Below are positions 49,437 to 58,661 of a stretch of DNA of 64,000 nucleotides, piece by piece. The DNA comes from Methanobacterium_C sp963845285 (GTDB taxonomy: Archaea; Methanobacteriota; Methanobacteria; Methanobacteriales; Methanobacteriaceae). A program made the position numbers and the translations under genes. The notes under the pieces are model-generated. The model had not been told where the DNA came from. It did no database searches and saw only the letters and a list, made by a program, of their open reading frames with translations. The stretch spans positions 1 through 64,000 of the forward strand of contig CAWJRO010000036.1 in NCBI GenBank assembly GCA_963845285.1, in the 5' to 3' direction. The number at the start of each line of letters is the position of its first letter. Positions within the stretch are counted from its first letter, which is position 1.

Positions 49437-49832
49437 TTATGAACCGATGGCTATTGATTCAGGAATACCGTCCAAAACAGAGCCGACTGCAATTGCAGGG
49501 CCGCTGCTTTCAAACCCATTTCCTGATAAAATGTTTTTACCCGAGCGTTTACGGTGTTTTCCACCTTTACGTGCCAGGTAGATGTTTGCAAGTGTGAATA
49601 TGGTTGCTCCAATAAGGAAACCTGCAACCACATGATATGCTCCGCCAAGAGCGTAAGCCTCATCTAAAAGTTCAAATGAGATTGCAGACATTAAAACTCC
49701 TGCACCAAAGGCCATTATGGATGCAACGATGCGCTGTGGAATTTTAAAGAAATATCCAAGGATAGCTCCAACTAACAGGGCCGAACCTGCCAATAGTCCC
49801 CAGAGTCCTGACATTACCCAAGTTGCGATCAT
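49437..49832 (-). pseudogene. ZIP-family metal transporter, N-terminal part
   Basis: The first 129 residues of a ZIP permease are present: three hydrophobic helices, a basic cytoplasmic loop (LARKGGKHRKRSGK), then VGSVLDGIPESIAIG, the start of the metal-site helix. The frame then enters element DNA at 49453 and stops after one more codon. The rest of the gene is at 22563-22939. The natural substrate would be Zn2+ or a related divalent metal. The half protein is unlikely to transport anything. Confidence 0.93.
49447..49453. other. Right attachment site core (attR)
   Basis: ATGGCTA is identical to the left core at 22933-22939. The codons around it (GIPESIAIG) continue into the C-terminal fragment when the cores are joined. 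Confidence 0.75.
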
Positions 49833-50410
49833 TATAAAGCCTTATTTTAATTAAAGTTATTTTATAACATTATGTTTACTCCTGAAATTGGATAAACTTA
49901 ATTATTTTAATTAACCAAATTCAAAATCATATTTTTTTATCTATTCGGTTCCATCATATTTTCCATTTTAAAATATCTTTAGAACACTTTAGAATAATAT
50001 TTCCAAACATAATATCAAGAATAAATGAAAGTTAATAGAAATTCTCTAAATTATTACTATTAATTTTTCTACAGAAATCAACAGAATTATGGTGGATTCC
50101 GTTGTCATCAACCCAATGCCATTACTACCATCTATTCCCATTTATCAATGATCTACTATTTACTTTAAAATTTGATTCATTAAAATATAAGGTCAAAAAT
50201 TTCCTTTCAAATAATTTTGTCTAACATAAATTTAATCAATTAATATATTTTTTTTAAAATATTCTTTTTCTAACCTACAGAACGTCAATAATTTTGAACT
50301 TTTGATCAACTTTAAGTTTATATTAGTTTAAAATGCTCTTTTTTATTATTAATTTGATTAATGGTATTATATTGGTGAATTATTTGTGTTAGTTCAGTTA
50401 AAATGACTTT
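49833..50410. other. Intergenic region between the ZIP gene and nucS
   Basis: There is no gene. It holds the inverted copy of the 49-bp repeat (49998-50046) and AT-rich promoter sequence for nucS, with a TATA-like element TATTATATT near 50363. Confidence 0.5.
49998..50046 (-). repeat. 49-bp dispersed repeat, copy 2 (inverted)
   Basis: Its reverse complement matches 3949-3997, including GAGAATTTCTATTAAC and GATATTATGTTTGGAAATA. It lies about 170 bp upstream of the ZIP start. Confidence 0.7.
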
Positions 50411-51166
50411 ATGAAATTTTTATCAGAAAAAAATCCAGATATCAAACGTACATATGAAATTATAAATGAAGGAATTTCTAAAAGGGCTGTTGTTGTTATT
50501 ATGGCATGTTGCAGCGTTTTATATGAAGGTAGGGCCAGAAGCAGGCTTGCAGATGGGGATCGAATGGTTATGATTAAGCCTGATGGATCATTTTTGGTGC
50601 ACCAGGACCGAAATTTAGAGCCTGTAAACTGGCAGCCGCCTAAATCTCAGTGTAAAGCAAGTTTAAAAGAGGGTTTGCTCCATATTGAAGGTGCAAGAAG
50701 AAATCCTCCCGAAAGGCTGGAGGTGGAAATTCACAGCACGTACATGGCATCGTACTTCATTGGCGAAGACTCAAAAGACCTGGAACTAGCAGGTTATGAA
50801 GCAGATATGGTGGACATGGCCTTTGAAAGTCCTGAACTCATTGAAAAAGGGTTCAGACCTACAAGCAGAGAATATTCCACACAAAATGGTTTTATCGATA
50901 TCTTAGGAAAGGATCAAGATGGAAATTTAATGGTTTTGGAGTTTAAAAGTAGACGTGCAGGAATCAACGCTGTGAAACAGTTGAAAAGATATTTGGATTG
51001 TTTTGAAGACCACAAACAATTCGTAAGAGGACTTCTGGTAGCTCCATCGGTCACAGATGATGCAGCGGAGCTCTTGAAAGAATATAAACTGGAATTTAAA
51101 AAGTTGGAACCGCCTATGGAATTTGATGGGGATAAAAATCTCACATTAGATTTTTTCAGTTCTTAA
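50411..51166 (+). CDS. nucS: Mismatch-directed endonuclease NucS/EndoMS
   Basis: The 251-residue protein has the NucS layout. The N-terminal DNA-binding beta domain begins near VVVIMACCSVLYEGRARSRL. The C-terminal RecB-like nuclease core has GFIDILGKDQDGNLMVLEFK, with the active-site Asp, Glu and Lys, followed by AVKQLKRYLDCF. NucS cuts both strands at mismatches in archaea and actinobacteria and replaces MutSL. No PCNA-binding box is obvious at the C-terminus, which ends LTLDFFSS (it may act as one). It is transcribed alone. Confidence 0.93.
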   Translation: MKFLSEKNPDIKRTYEIINEGISKRAVVVIMACCSVLYEGRARSRLADGDRMVMIKPDGSFLVHQDRNLEPVNWQPPKSQCKASLKEGLLHIEGARRNPPERLEVEIHSTYMASYFIGEDSKDLELAGYEADMVDMAFESPELIEKGFRPTSREYSTQNGFIDILGKDQDGNLMVLEFKSRRAGINAVKQLKRYLDCFEDHKQFVRGLLVAPSVTDDAAELLKEYKLEFKKLEPPMEFDGDKNLTLDFFSS

Positions 51167-51323
51167 ACAGGATAAGTTTAGGTAAGTATCTAAGTTCTTT
51201 ATTCCCCCTAGTTTATAGTGTAAACTTCAAACCCCTAGAATATAAAAATAATAATATGTGGAACGCATAATCTCAACTTAAGATAAAAACTAAATATTTA
51301 TAAAAATCAAGGTTGTTGTATCA

Positions 51324-52271
51324 ATGGAAAGGTATATGCTCATATTTGTAATGATTTTTGCAGTATGCATTATTTTAGGTACCTACAATTATTGCACTGT
51401 TTCACAGGAAACTGTTGTTGTTGGTTACCTTCCCACAAACCATGATTCTGCACTCTTTGTGGCAGATGCAAAGGGAATGTTTGAAAAAGAGGGAATACAT
51501 GTTCAACTGGTTCCATTCAGAGATGGTTCGAGCCTTGTAAATGCATTAAACAGTGGAAAGATCGATGTGGGTTACTGTGGAATAACACCAGTTACAAGCG
51601 CCATAAGTCAGGGAAAATCTATAAAAGTTGTTGCAGCTGTAAATGAGGAAGGAAGTGGCGTAGTGGTTGCTAAAAATATTAATGTAACATCTGTCAGTGA
51701 TCTTGAAGGAAAAAAAATAGCGGTACCTAAAAATAATTCAATACAGGATGTTCTCTTAAATTACCTGTTCTGGAAGAATGGTTTAAACGTAAATGATGTT
51801 AAAATTCAGGAAATGGAAGTACCACTCATGCCTGGTGCTCTGAAAAGTGGAGAAATTGATGGATTTATAGCTTGGGAGCCATACGTATCCATTTCAAACC
51901 TTTCAGATAGTGGAGATTTGTTGATGTATTCTGGAGATATATGGTCAAACTATCCATGTTGTGTTGTTGTTGCAGGGGATAGTTTCATAAACAAAAAACC
52001 TGAACTTCTCAGGAAATTTTTAAAGGTACATGTGGAAGCAACAGATTATGTTAACACCCATAAAGATGAAGCAGCAGAGATTGTATCAAAAAAATTAGGG
52101 GTAAACTTTAAAAGTGAGCAAGAATCTGTGGATCATGTTGAGTTTGTGGCCATACCCTCAGATCAATTTAAGGCAGACACATTAAAGATAATTGACATTC
52201 AAAAATCGATTGGATACATTACAAATAATATTACATCAAATGATGTTTTTGATTTGCAGTACCTGTCTTGA
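51324..52271 (+). CDS. ABC-type solute-binding protein (NitT/TauT-like)
   Basis: The 315-residue protein has an N-terminal membrane anchor (MLIFVMIFAVCIILGTYNYC) and a type II periplasmic-binding fold: VVVGYLPTNHDSALFVADA, GSSLVNALNSGKIDVGYCG, and GFIAWEPYVS, all typical of NitT/TauT/SsuA-type proteins. The cysteine at the end of the hydrophobic stretch could be lipidated. No permease or ATPase gene is nearby, so it is an orphan. The ligand (sulfonate, cofactor precursor or similar) cannot be told. Confidence 0.87.
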   Translation: MERYMLIFVMIFAVCIILGTYNYCTVSQETVVVGYLPTNHDSALFVADAKGMFEKEGIHVQLVPFRDGSSLVNALNSGKIDVGYCGITPVTSAISQGKSIKVVAAVNEEGSGVVVAKNINVTSVSDLEGKKIAVPKNNSIQDVLLNYLFWKNGLNVNDVKIQEMEVPLMPGALKSGEIDGFIAWEPYVSISNLSDSGDLLMYSGDIWSNYPCCVVVAGDSFINKKPELLRKFLKVHVEATDYVNTHKDEAAEIVSKKLGVNFKSEQESVDHVEFVAIPSDQFKADTLKIIDIQKSIGYITNNITSNDVFDLQYLS

Positions 52272-52343
52272 AACATTAAATTACCGTTAGATTATTACGG
52301 ATTATAATTATTACCAGTTAACTATCACGGTTAAATGTTTGTT

Positions 52344-53849
52344 TTATTCTGGCAGGGTCTCCTGGTTTTCCCGGGAGAAAAATATGAAAATCACTATTAT
52401 TATGCTCATAATAACTCCCATGAGGAATGCATTGTGAAAACCAGTTACCAGAGTACCTACAGGTGCGCTCATCTGGAAGGCACCAGTTACTGTCATACCT
52501 TCAACATTTGAAGAACCCATTTTTATAGTTGCCTCAAAAACAGTCTCAAATAACACCACACCCATTACAAGCCCAAGATATTTGGCTGTGTTTAAAAGAC
52601 TTGAAATAGATCCCATCTTTCCAGGTGGGCTGTGACTCATTACCTGTTTTGTGTTTGCAGGTGAAAAAACTCCATCTGAAAGTGATCTAATTGCAAGTGT
52701 AATGAATATGAAAAGAATACCAATGGTCTGGCTTAAAAGGGTTAGAAGTACAAGTGCCACTGTCAGGGTTATACCTGCTGTAAGGGTTGGAATTCGTGAA
52801 CCAATTTTATCAGTTACATAACCTGAAACTGGACCTGCAAATATGATGAGAATTGTTGGTGCAAGTATCAAAAGACCTGCAAAATCGGTACTGTAACCCA
52901 TAACAAGTTCCAGGTAAAATGGCAAGAGAAAAATCGTTCCAGTAAGAACTGTGCTTATCATGAAAGCTGCAATTATTGAAGAAGTAAGCTGCAGATTTTT
53001 GAGTAGGGAAACATCAAATAATGGGCAGGTTTGTTTTGATTCCCATACAAAAAATATCAGTGCAAGGGTGATTGAAATTGAAAATGTGCCTATTATGAGT
53101 GGAGAGGTCCAACCTATTGTTTTACCCAGTTCAAGTGGTAGAATTAGGTTCATAACTGCAAGAAGAACTAGTAATGAACCTGTTAAATCAAATTTGGGTC
53201 GTTTTTTTGTTATTTCCTTTTGGGTAATTACAGTTTGAACCATGTAAACTGCAAAGATTCCCATGGGCACCGTGCTGAAAAAAACCCAGTGCCATCCCAT
53301 ATTTTCTGTTATAATTCCTCCAACACCGTATCCAAGTGCAAGTGCCAGGGTTGTTGCAAGTGATATGTATCCAAAGGCCCAGCCCCTTTTTTGTTGCCTA
53401 AAATTGGATGATACAAGAGCGGGGGTCATGGAAAGCATCATTGCAGAACCCAATCCCTGAATTATCCTTGAGATTATAAGCTGAGATATATCAAGAGATA
53501 TCCCGCAGAAATAAGATCCAACTGTAAATAAACTGATACCGTAGAGAAAAACTTTTTTATAACCTATGTAATCTCCAACCCTTCCAAATATCAATAGAAA
53601 ACTTGTTAAAACAATGAGGTGAGCTACAACAACCCATGAAACAAGTCCTGTTCCAACGTCAAGGTACTGGGAAATTGTTGGGAGAGATATGGTTACTATA
53701 CCTGCGCTGAAGGACCATATAAACATGGGCAGGGCAACCGTAAGAATTGTAATTCTGTCGTTGGTTTGGAAGTTTCCTCCTTTTATCTGCCCATAATTTT
53801 TGGTGCCCACATTATATCTCCTTCTATCAAATCCCTTAATCTTCATCAT
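52344..53849 (-). CDS. MFS multidrug exporter, DHA2 type
   Basis: The 501-residue protein has 14 predicted helices and typical MFS sequences: FGRVGDYIGYKKVF (loop 2-3), IIQGLGSAMMLSMTPAL and YGVGGIITENMGWHWVFF (helix 5 motif of drug antiporters). The frame is intact, in contrast to the related exporter at 20.5 kb. An N-terminal extension of about 30 residues before the first helix may not be translated from the first ATG. Drug/proton antiport is inferred from the family. Confidence 0.88.
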   Translation of the reverse strand: MMKIKGFDRRRYNVGTKNYGQIKGGNFQTNDRITILTVALPMFIWSFSAGIVTISLPTISQYLDVGTGLVSWVVVAHLIVLTSFLLIFGRVGDYIGYKKVFLYGISLFTVGSYFCGISLDISQLIISRIIQGLGSAMMLSMTPALVSSNFRQQKRGWAFGYISLATTLALALGYGVGGIITENMGWHWVFFSTVPMGIFAVYMVQTVITQKEITKKRPKFDLTGSLLVLLAVMNLILPLELGKTIGWTSPLIIGTFSISITLALIFFVWESKQTCPLFDVSLLKNLQLTSSIIAAFMISTVLTGTIFLLPFYLELVMGYSTDFAGLLILAPTILIIFAGPVSGYVTDKIGSRIPTLTAGITLTVALVLLTLLSQTIGILFIFITLAIRSLSDGVFSPANTKQVMSHSPPGKMGSISSLLNTAKYLGLVMGVVLFETVFEATIKMGSSNVEGMTVTGAFQMSAPVGTLVTGFHNAFLMGVIMSIIIVIFIFFSRENQETLPE

Positions 53850-54044
53850 ATTTAATATATTATGTAATGGTTTGAAAAGAAAGGATTTATATACATCCCT
53901 CGAATGAACGAAGATTTAAATCTGCTCTTCAAGTTTCAATCTTGATCTTTGATAGAGATAAATGTATTCAGAGTCTTCAGTACCAATAACATATTTTTTA
54001 TTATTTTCCTACATTACAAATGCAAAAGAGAGCAAATTATTATT

Positions 54045-54812
54045 ATGAATAAGTATAATGGAAAACTTGTAGAATTGTCTAAAAATGGCAGTGCACTTAT
54101 TGTAACAGATTTACATGGTAATTTAGAAGATTTCAACAAATTCATGAGTATATGGGAAATTCGACAATGAAAATAACCATTTCATCCTTGCAGGTGATTT
54201 CATCCACTCAATGGAAGATAAGGATGGTTCAATAGAAATTTTGGAGTCATTAAAGTCCCAATGGGAAAAATCACAGAACTTTCACCTGCTCCTTGGAAAC
54301 CATGAATGGGCAACTCTTGCAGGGATTTCAGTTTACAAAGGTGGTTTTAACCAGACAATAGGTTTTGAATCTCTTCTGAAAGAAAAATTTAAGAATGGAT
54401 GGATGATAAAATTAGAAGAGTACATTGAATTTTTTAAAAAATTACCTATTGCAATTAAAACCAGAAACAAAGTTTTTATAAGTCATGCAGGACCTCCTCA
54501 TGGAATAAGAAGTATTGGTGAAATTGTGCATATTGCAGATGATGGTTATATTGAAAACAAAAGATTTTCAGAGATACTTTGGAACCGATACAAGTAATCC
54601 TACACAGAACATGATATAGAACATTTCTTAAAAGCTGTCAAGTGTAAGGTTCTGATAGTAGGTCACACTCCTATCGATGGAGCTAAATTGATAGGTGAAA
54701 ACCAGTTAATAGTTTCATCCAGTTACAGGGTAAAAAAGCTTATGTTGAAATGGATCTTCAAAAAGAAATTAAAAATGGCAAAGATATTCTTGAAATGGTC
54801 CGATTTATATAA
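54045..54812 (+). pseudogene. Broken metallophosphoesterase (PPP-like)
   Basis: Pieces in three frames make up one calcineurin-like phosphoesterase: ALIVTDLHGNLEDFNKFM, then after a shift near 54165 HFILAGDFIHSMEDKDGS and LLLGNHEWATLAG, then KVFISHAGPPHGIRS, a TAA at 54595-54597, VLIVGHTPIDGAKLIG, and after another shift near 54730 GKKAYVEMDL to the end. All metal-ligand motifs (D-x-H, GD, GNH, GH) survive, but at least three lesions separate them. This is a decayed gene. Confidence 0.85.
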
Positions 54813-54969
54813 TGCCCCTTTTCATAGTTTATTTCTATATTTACATCTAATTTAATGTTTAAAACTCAAACTGAGCTTTGAGGACATATCTTTAAAATAC
54901 AAATATCCTGCGATAAATTTGGGTTTTGTGGATTATGTGCCCATTTTGGAAGATATGTTGTTTTAATGA

Positions 54970-55110
54970 TTAAGTGTCAAAGGTTGCTGCAGCTGTAAAA
55001 CATTCGTAACAATAACCATCTGTTCCTTCATCAATATCGCAGAAGTACCTGCCGCAGATTATACATCTCCCCACTGCGGGTCTACCACAGAAATCACATT
55101 TTTCACACAT
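54970..55110 (-). CDS. Zinc-ribbon microprotein, 46 aa
   Basis: The frame encodes CEKCDFCGRPAVGRCIICG, then YFCDIDEGTDGYCYECF, with nine cysteines in CxxC pairs, a likely double zinc-binding module. GGTGA stands four bases before the ATG. It is the last of four closely spaced minus-strand genes (56126 to 54970) with the ferredoxin and the TIR-like protein. Role unknown. Confidence 0.75.
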   Translation of the reverse strand: MCEKCDFCGRPAVGRCIICGRYFCDIDEGTDGYCYECFTAAATFDT

Positions 55111-55171
55111 GAAATCACCGTTAACGTATTTTTTTTAATTGAAACGTTTTTTTAATTCAAGAGCCAACTTC

Positions 55172-55357
55172 TTACTTTTTTTCCTCATCCTGAAACCAGA
55201 TTTTCACATCTTTCCAGACTTCGTTGCATTGGTCTTCTGGTTTTTTACCAATTACGCCCCTTATTGCAAGATCAACGTCTTTTCTATCTTCTTTTAACTC
55301 CAGATTTATTCCGCCGTCATCTAAAAAACTTTTCATGTGCCTGATGTAACAGCTCAT
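55172..55357 (-). CDS. Hypothetical protein, 61 aa
   Basis: I do not recognise this family. The sequence starts MSCYIRHMKSFLDDGGINLE and continues with a charged middle (KEDRKDVDLAIRGVIGKKPEDQCNEVW) and WFQDEEKK. It resembles small conserved methanogen proteins of the kind that accompany redox genes, but this is only an impression. GGAGG lies 9 nt before the ATG. It sits 35 bp after the TIR-like gene in the same transcript. Confidence 0.72.
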   Translation of the reverse strand: MSCYIRHMKSFLDDGGINLELKEDRKDVDLAIRGVIGKKPEDQCNEVWKDVKIWFQDEEKK

Positions 55358-55392
55358 AACTTTCCCCTCCTAATGATTATAGATACTTAGGA

Positions 55393-55842
55393 TCAGTCAA
55401 TTGAACAGGTGCCCTCACATTCGTACTCTTCATTATGGATGCTGCTTTGTATTGCATCAACTATGCACGGTGCGTTCCACCCTACAACTTCATCAGCGAC
55501 ATCTTCAATGTTTTCAGGAACATTTTCCATCCCCCACGGCCTGATAACAATTAGGGGTTTTCCAAGTTCCTTTGCAGTTTTGATATATTCATCAATAAGG
55601 TCCTTATTTTTAGAGTAGAGACCTGAAAGAATTATGACCACATCCACGGTTTCAATAATCTTTTTAGTTTCATCTTTGAAACTTTGACCAGTTACTGATT
55701 TGTTTTTCCATTCAAAATCATGGTAATTTTCTAATTTATCAACAAAACGTATGTATTCAGTAGTTTCCCCTTTACCATGGCTTATAAAGAGTTTATAAAC
55801 TCTGTTATCTTCATTTAAACCCTTCAGAAGATCTTTATCCAT
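55393..55842 (-). CDS. MTH538/ThsB-type TIR-like protein
   Basis: The 149-residue single-domain protein has the TIR-like DUF1863 features: YKLFISHGKGETTEYIRFVDKL, FEWKNKSVTGQSFKDETK, VDVVIILSGLYSKNKDLIDEY, and GKPLIVIRPWGMENVPE, then DEVVGWNAPCIVDAIQSS. The family includes Methanothermobacter MTH538 and the Thoeris sensor ThsB. No ThsA-type partner with a SIR2 domain is near. It is the second gene of a four-gene cluster starting with a ferredoxin, so its role here may be regulatory or redox-linked rather than defence. A Cys-rich tail (YECEGTCS) is notable. Confidence 0.85.
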   Translation of the reverse strand: MDKDLLKGLNEDNRVYKLFISHGKGETTEYIRFVDKLENYHDFEWKNKSVTGQSFKDETKKIIETVDVVIILSGLYSKNKDLIDEYIKTAKELGKPLIVIRPWGMENVPENIEDVADEVVGWNAPCIVDAIQSSIHNEEYECEGTCSID

Positions 55843-55895
55843 ATTTATACTTCCTTTGGTATGATTTAATCAATTGCATTTAATCATTGATATGT

Positions 55896-56126
55896 TCAGA
55901 TGATCTCTTTCCCATTTTCGTAAACATGGATACACATTGCAGGACAGACTGCTGCAGCATCCGCACTGCAATCAGCATCTTCAATCTCAAGTTCTTCCAC
56001 ATCTTCCACATTTGCACCCTTTATATGAGAGAATCCATCATCAATTAATTCAAAAATTTTAGGACATGTGTCTTCACAAATTCCACAGGATGTGCACTTT
56101 TGTCTTTCGAGAACTATTTTAAACAT
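55896..56126 (-). CDS. Ferredoxin-like protein, 76 aa
   Basis: KCTSCGICEDTCPKIFEL binds one [4Fe-4S] (or [3Fe-4S]) cluster together with the cysteine in AAVCPAMCIHV. The fold is that of single-cluster archaeal ferredoxins. GGAGG seven bases before the ATG marks the start. It is the first gene of the minus-strand cluster with the TIR-like, 61-residue and zinc-ribbon proteins. Intergenic gaps of 53, 35 and 61 bp suggest one transcript. Confidence 0.9.
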   Translation of the reverse strand: MFKIVLERQKCTSCGICEDTCPKIFELIDDGFSHIKGANVEDVEELEIEDADCSADAAAVCPAMCIHVYENGKEII

Positions 56127-56387
56127 TTAGATGCCTCCATTTTATTCATTAAATTTAATTGTAGCTTAAATTATTTATATTTAATATATTTTCCATTTAA
56201 AGCAAATAACATTTTTAAAAACACAAAATAAAAAGTCAATGAACATTATATCAACTAATAAATATCTTAAAAAGCATTTCTTAAAAAGCATTTCTTAAAA
56301 CTTGTTGAATAAGTGTTGAATAAGAAAAATGTACAGTAACAATGAATGATCCTATTTGGAGATTTAATGAAAAATTGGAGAGTTTAA

Positions 56388-57218
56388 ATGAAAAAACATT
56401 TTAAACTTGCAGTATGCCAGATGCATGTGGTGGACAACAAAGATATGAATTTGAATAAAGCTGTAAACATGATAAAATCTGCTGCTAGAAATAAAGCTGA
56501 TATGATTTTATTGCCTGAAATGTTCAACTGCCCCTACGACAACGGTAAATTCGTGGAATATGCAGAATCAAGGAAAAACAGCAGGACACTTAAAATCATA
56601 TCAAATGCAGCTGAAAGAAATGGTATCCATGTTATTGCAGGTTCAATTCCTGAACTTGATAATGGGAAATTGTACAATTCAAGTTTCATATTCGACAGAA
56701 AGGGTAAGATAATTGGGGTTCACCGCAAGATGCACCTTTTTGACATCAATGTTCCTAGAAAAATAACATTTAAGGAATCTGAAACTCTGACAGCAGGAAA
56801 TGAGATAACTGTGGTTGATACAGAGCTTTGTAGAATCGGTGTGGCAATATGTTATGATATAAGGTTTCCAGAGCTTTTAAGACTAATGACAGATAATGGT
56901 GCGGAATTAATACTTGTTCCAGGTGCTTTTAATATGACAACGGGTCCAGCTCATTGGGAGTCTTTAATGAAGGTTAGGGCAGTAGATAATCAGGTTTATG
57001 TTGCAGCCGCATCTCCTGCAAGGAACGAAAGTCTTTCATATGTGGCATACGGCAATTCAATGGTTGTTGATCCATGGGGAGATATAATAAGCAGGGCCGG
57101 TGCAGATGAAGAACTAATCTATGCTGATATATTTTCATCAAAGATTGAAAAGGTTAGAAAAGAACTCCCTCTCCTTAAAAACAGGCGTAAAGACATTTAT
57201 GAATTGTGTGAAAAGTAG
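56388..57218 (+). CDS. Carbon-nitrogen hydrolase (nitrilase superfamily)
   Basis: The 276-residue protein shows the Glu-Lys-Cys triad: the Glu in DMILLPEMFNCPYD, the Lys in GVHRKMHLFDI and the Cys in GVAICYDIRFPEL. The order and spacing are those of the Nit2/omega-amidase group, which removes ammonia from alpha-keto acid amides. ATG 56388 is preceded by GGAGAG (about 9 nt). It is transcribed alone. The substrate cannot be deduced with certainty. Confidence 0.9.
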   Translation: MKKHFKLAVCQMHVVDNKDMNLNKAVNMIKSAARNKADMILLPEMFNCPYDNGKFVEYAESRKNSRTLKIISNAAERNGIHVIAGSIPELDNGKLYNSSFIFDRKGKIIGVHRKMHLFDINVPRKITFKESETLTAGNEITVVDTELCRIGVAICYDIRFPELLRLMTDNGAELILVPGAFNMTTGPAHWESLMKVRAVDNQVYVAAASPARNESLSYVAYGNSMVVDPWGDIISRAGADEELIYADIFSSKIEKVRKELPLLKNRRKDIYELCEK

Positions 57219-57270
57219 GTTAAGAAGTTGAATCTTAAGTTTAAATCTTAATACTAGGTTTAACTCTTAA

Positions 57271-57348
57271 GATATAACTTCTCCAATTTGATTAACTTTT
57301 AGGAGATAACTTATCCAATTTGATTAACTTTTAGGAGATAACTTCTCA
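57271..57348. repeat. 32-bp tandem repeat, about 2.5 copies
   Basis: The unit AGATAACTTATCCAATTTGA plus TTAACTTTTAGG recurs with few changes. It lies between the 3' ends of two converging genes. Confidence 0.75.
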
Positions 57349-57380
57349 AATAAAATAGGGTTAATGAGTTAATAAACCGA

Positions 57381-57947
57381 CTATTTGATCTTTTTCAAAG
57401 CCTTATTTGCAGCTTTTTTAAATTCTTTATCTCCAGTTGCAGCTCTTCTGGCTTTTTTAATTGGATCTACAGCTTTTTCATCCCCAATATTTCCAAGGGC
57501 GTTGATTGCAGTAACCCTTACACCCCAATCTTCATCATCCAATATATCAATAAGTGGATCTACAGCTTTTTCATCCTTTATTTCACCGAGAGCTTTGACT
57601 GCAGCCTTTCTGACACTCCAATTTTTGTCTTTTAATAATTCTATGAGATGTTCAACCACGTTGCTGTCTCCAATATCTTTAAGAGCAAATGCAGCATATT
57701 TTTGAATGTTGGCTTCATCTGACTTTAAAGCTTTAATAAGTGGTTCAACTGCAGGTTTCCCTATTTTAACTATGGATTTAGAGGCCTGGAATCTAACATC
57801 TGGTTTTTTATCATTTAAAGCTCCAATTAATACTTCCAAGACTTTTTCATCTTTAATGTTACCTAAACCTTCTGCCGCTTCCTTTCTAACATCAGAATCT
57901 TCATTGTTTAATTTTTTGATAAGGGTTTCATAATCATTATCTACCAT
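57381..57947 (-). CDS. HEAT-repeat protein, about 188 aa
   Basis: Five to six HEAT/PBS-lyase repeats follow the pattern AVDPLIDILDDEDWGVRVTA and ALGEIKDEKAVDP. It is a shorter relative of the protein at 18032-18760. A frame starts four codons earlier at 57959, but the ATG at 57947 has GGTGA five bases upstream and is preferred. It acts probably as a scaffold, with no enzymatic site visible. It converges with the nitrilase-family gene. Confidence 0.87.
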   Translation of the reverse strand: MVDNDYETLIKKLNNEDSDVRKEAAEGLGNIKDEKVLEVLIGALNDKKPDVRFQASKSIVKIGKPAVEPLIKALKSDEANIQKYAAFALKDIGDSNVVEHLIELLKDKNWSVRKAAVKALGEIKDEKAVDPLIDILDDEDWGVRVTAINALGNIGDEKAVDPIKKARRAATGDKEFKKAANKALKKIK

Positions 57948-58209
57948 AATTTTCACCATTTAGTTTTATACCTGTTTCTATACCATTTTTGAAAAATATA
58001 ATTTTGGAATGGTAAAGGTCAAGGTTAATTTATAATTAAGTTGTAGGTTAAATAATATTTTATACTACTTTAAAAAGAATTCATTCAACATTACCTTAAC
58101 ATTTTACTTGAAATAAGTTAAATAGTTTGAAAATTTAGTTTAATAAAAAGAGGCTAGCTCTAAAGATAAAGAGAGGCTAGCTCCAAAATAAAAAGAGGAA
58201 AAATCACAC

Positions 58210-58632
58210 ATGAAAGGTTACAACTTCAAAATTTCTTTAACTGCAGGCGTTTGTGTAGGGAGCATATGGCTCATGATCTTCCGGTTACTTTCAATGCCCA
58301 TAACCGGATTAATTCTTTCATTTGTTGTGGCGGGATTCGTTACATCCTTTTTGTTTTTACCTGAAGATAAATCAAATATCAAACGTGAAGGGAGCGCTGG
58401 TGCAGCAGCAGCTGTTATCATAGGTCTTTTGGTTTCTGCAGTCTTCATACTTTACTACATGTTTTATTTGAAGACAAGTATTCTTCCTTCAGCATCTTCA
58501 GACATTAATTCTGCTCTTTACATAATTGTTATGTTGATTATAACTTATTTAGGCGGTTTTGTACTGGGAAATCTTGGTGGGGTCATAGGAGCAATTGTTG
58601 GAGATACAATAGACAAAATATTCAAAAAGTAA
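58210..58632 (+). CDS. DUF5518-like membrane protein
   Basis: The 140-residue protein has four hydrophobic helices and ends GNLGGVIGAIVGDTIDKIFKK, close to the pattern of the member at 9955-10377. The loop after helix 2 is charged (PEDKSNIKREG). Upstream lies a short direct repeat AGAGGCTAGCTC (twice, about 58149-58182). It is probably one of many family members in Methanobacterium. Function unknown. Confidence 0.75.
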   Translation: MKGYNFKISLTAGVCVGSIWLMIFRLLSMPITGLILSFVVAGFVTSFLFLPEDKSNIKREGSAGAAAAVIIGLLVSAVFILYYMFYLKTSILPSASSDINSALYIIVMLIITYLGGFVLGNLGGVIGAIVGDTIDKIFKK

Positions 58633-58661
58633 GCTGAGTATGGTTTCTTAAGTGAAATAAC

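Larger units (their letters stand above)
22933..49453. mobile_element. 26.5-kb integrative element carrying a defence island
   Basis: The borders are set by the split ZIP gene. The 7-bp sequence ATGGCTA lies at 22933-22939 and 49447-49453, and the flanking bases stay similar (CC at -3/-2, GATT at +3 to +6). Removing the DNA between them restores an in-frame gene. A tyrosine recombinase starts 54 bp from the left border. Cargo: ribbon-helix-helix regulators, duplicated unknown genes, a Pycsar-like pair, a nucleotidyltransferase-DUF2254 fusion, type 1 BREX and an HEPN-like pair. No replication, capsid or conjugation genes were recognised. Confidence 0.9.

Noticed and set aside
53949..54170. 73-codon frame starting upstream of the phosphoesterase
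   Set aside because: The first 32 codons have no homology-like character, and the phosphoesterase motif begins after the ATG at 54045.
55393..55842. A complete Thoeris system
   Set aside because: Only a ThsB-like domain is present. No SIR2/ThsA gene was found in the window.
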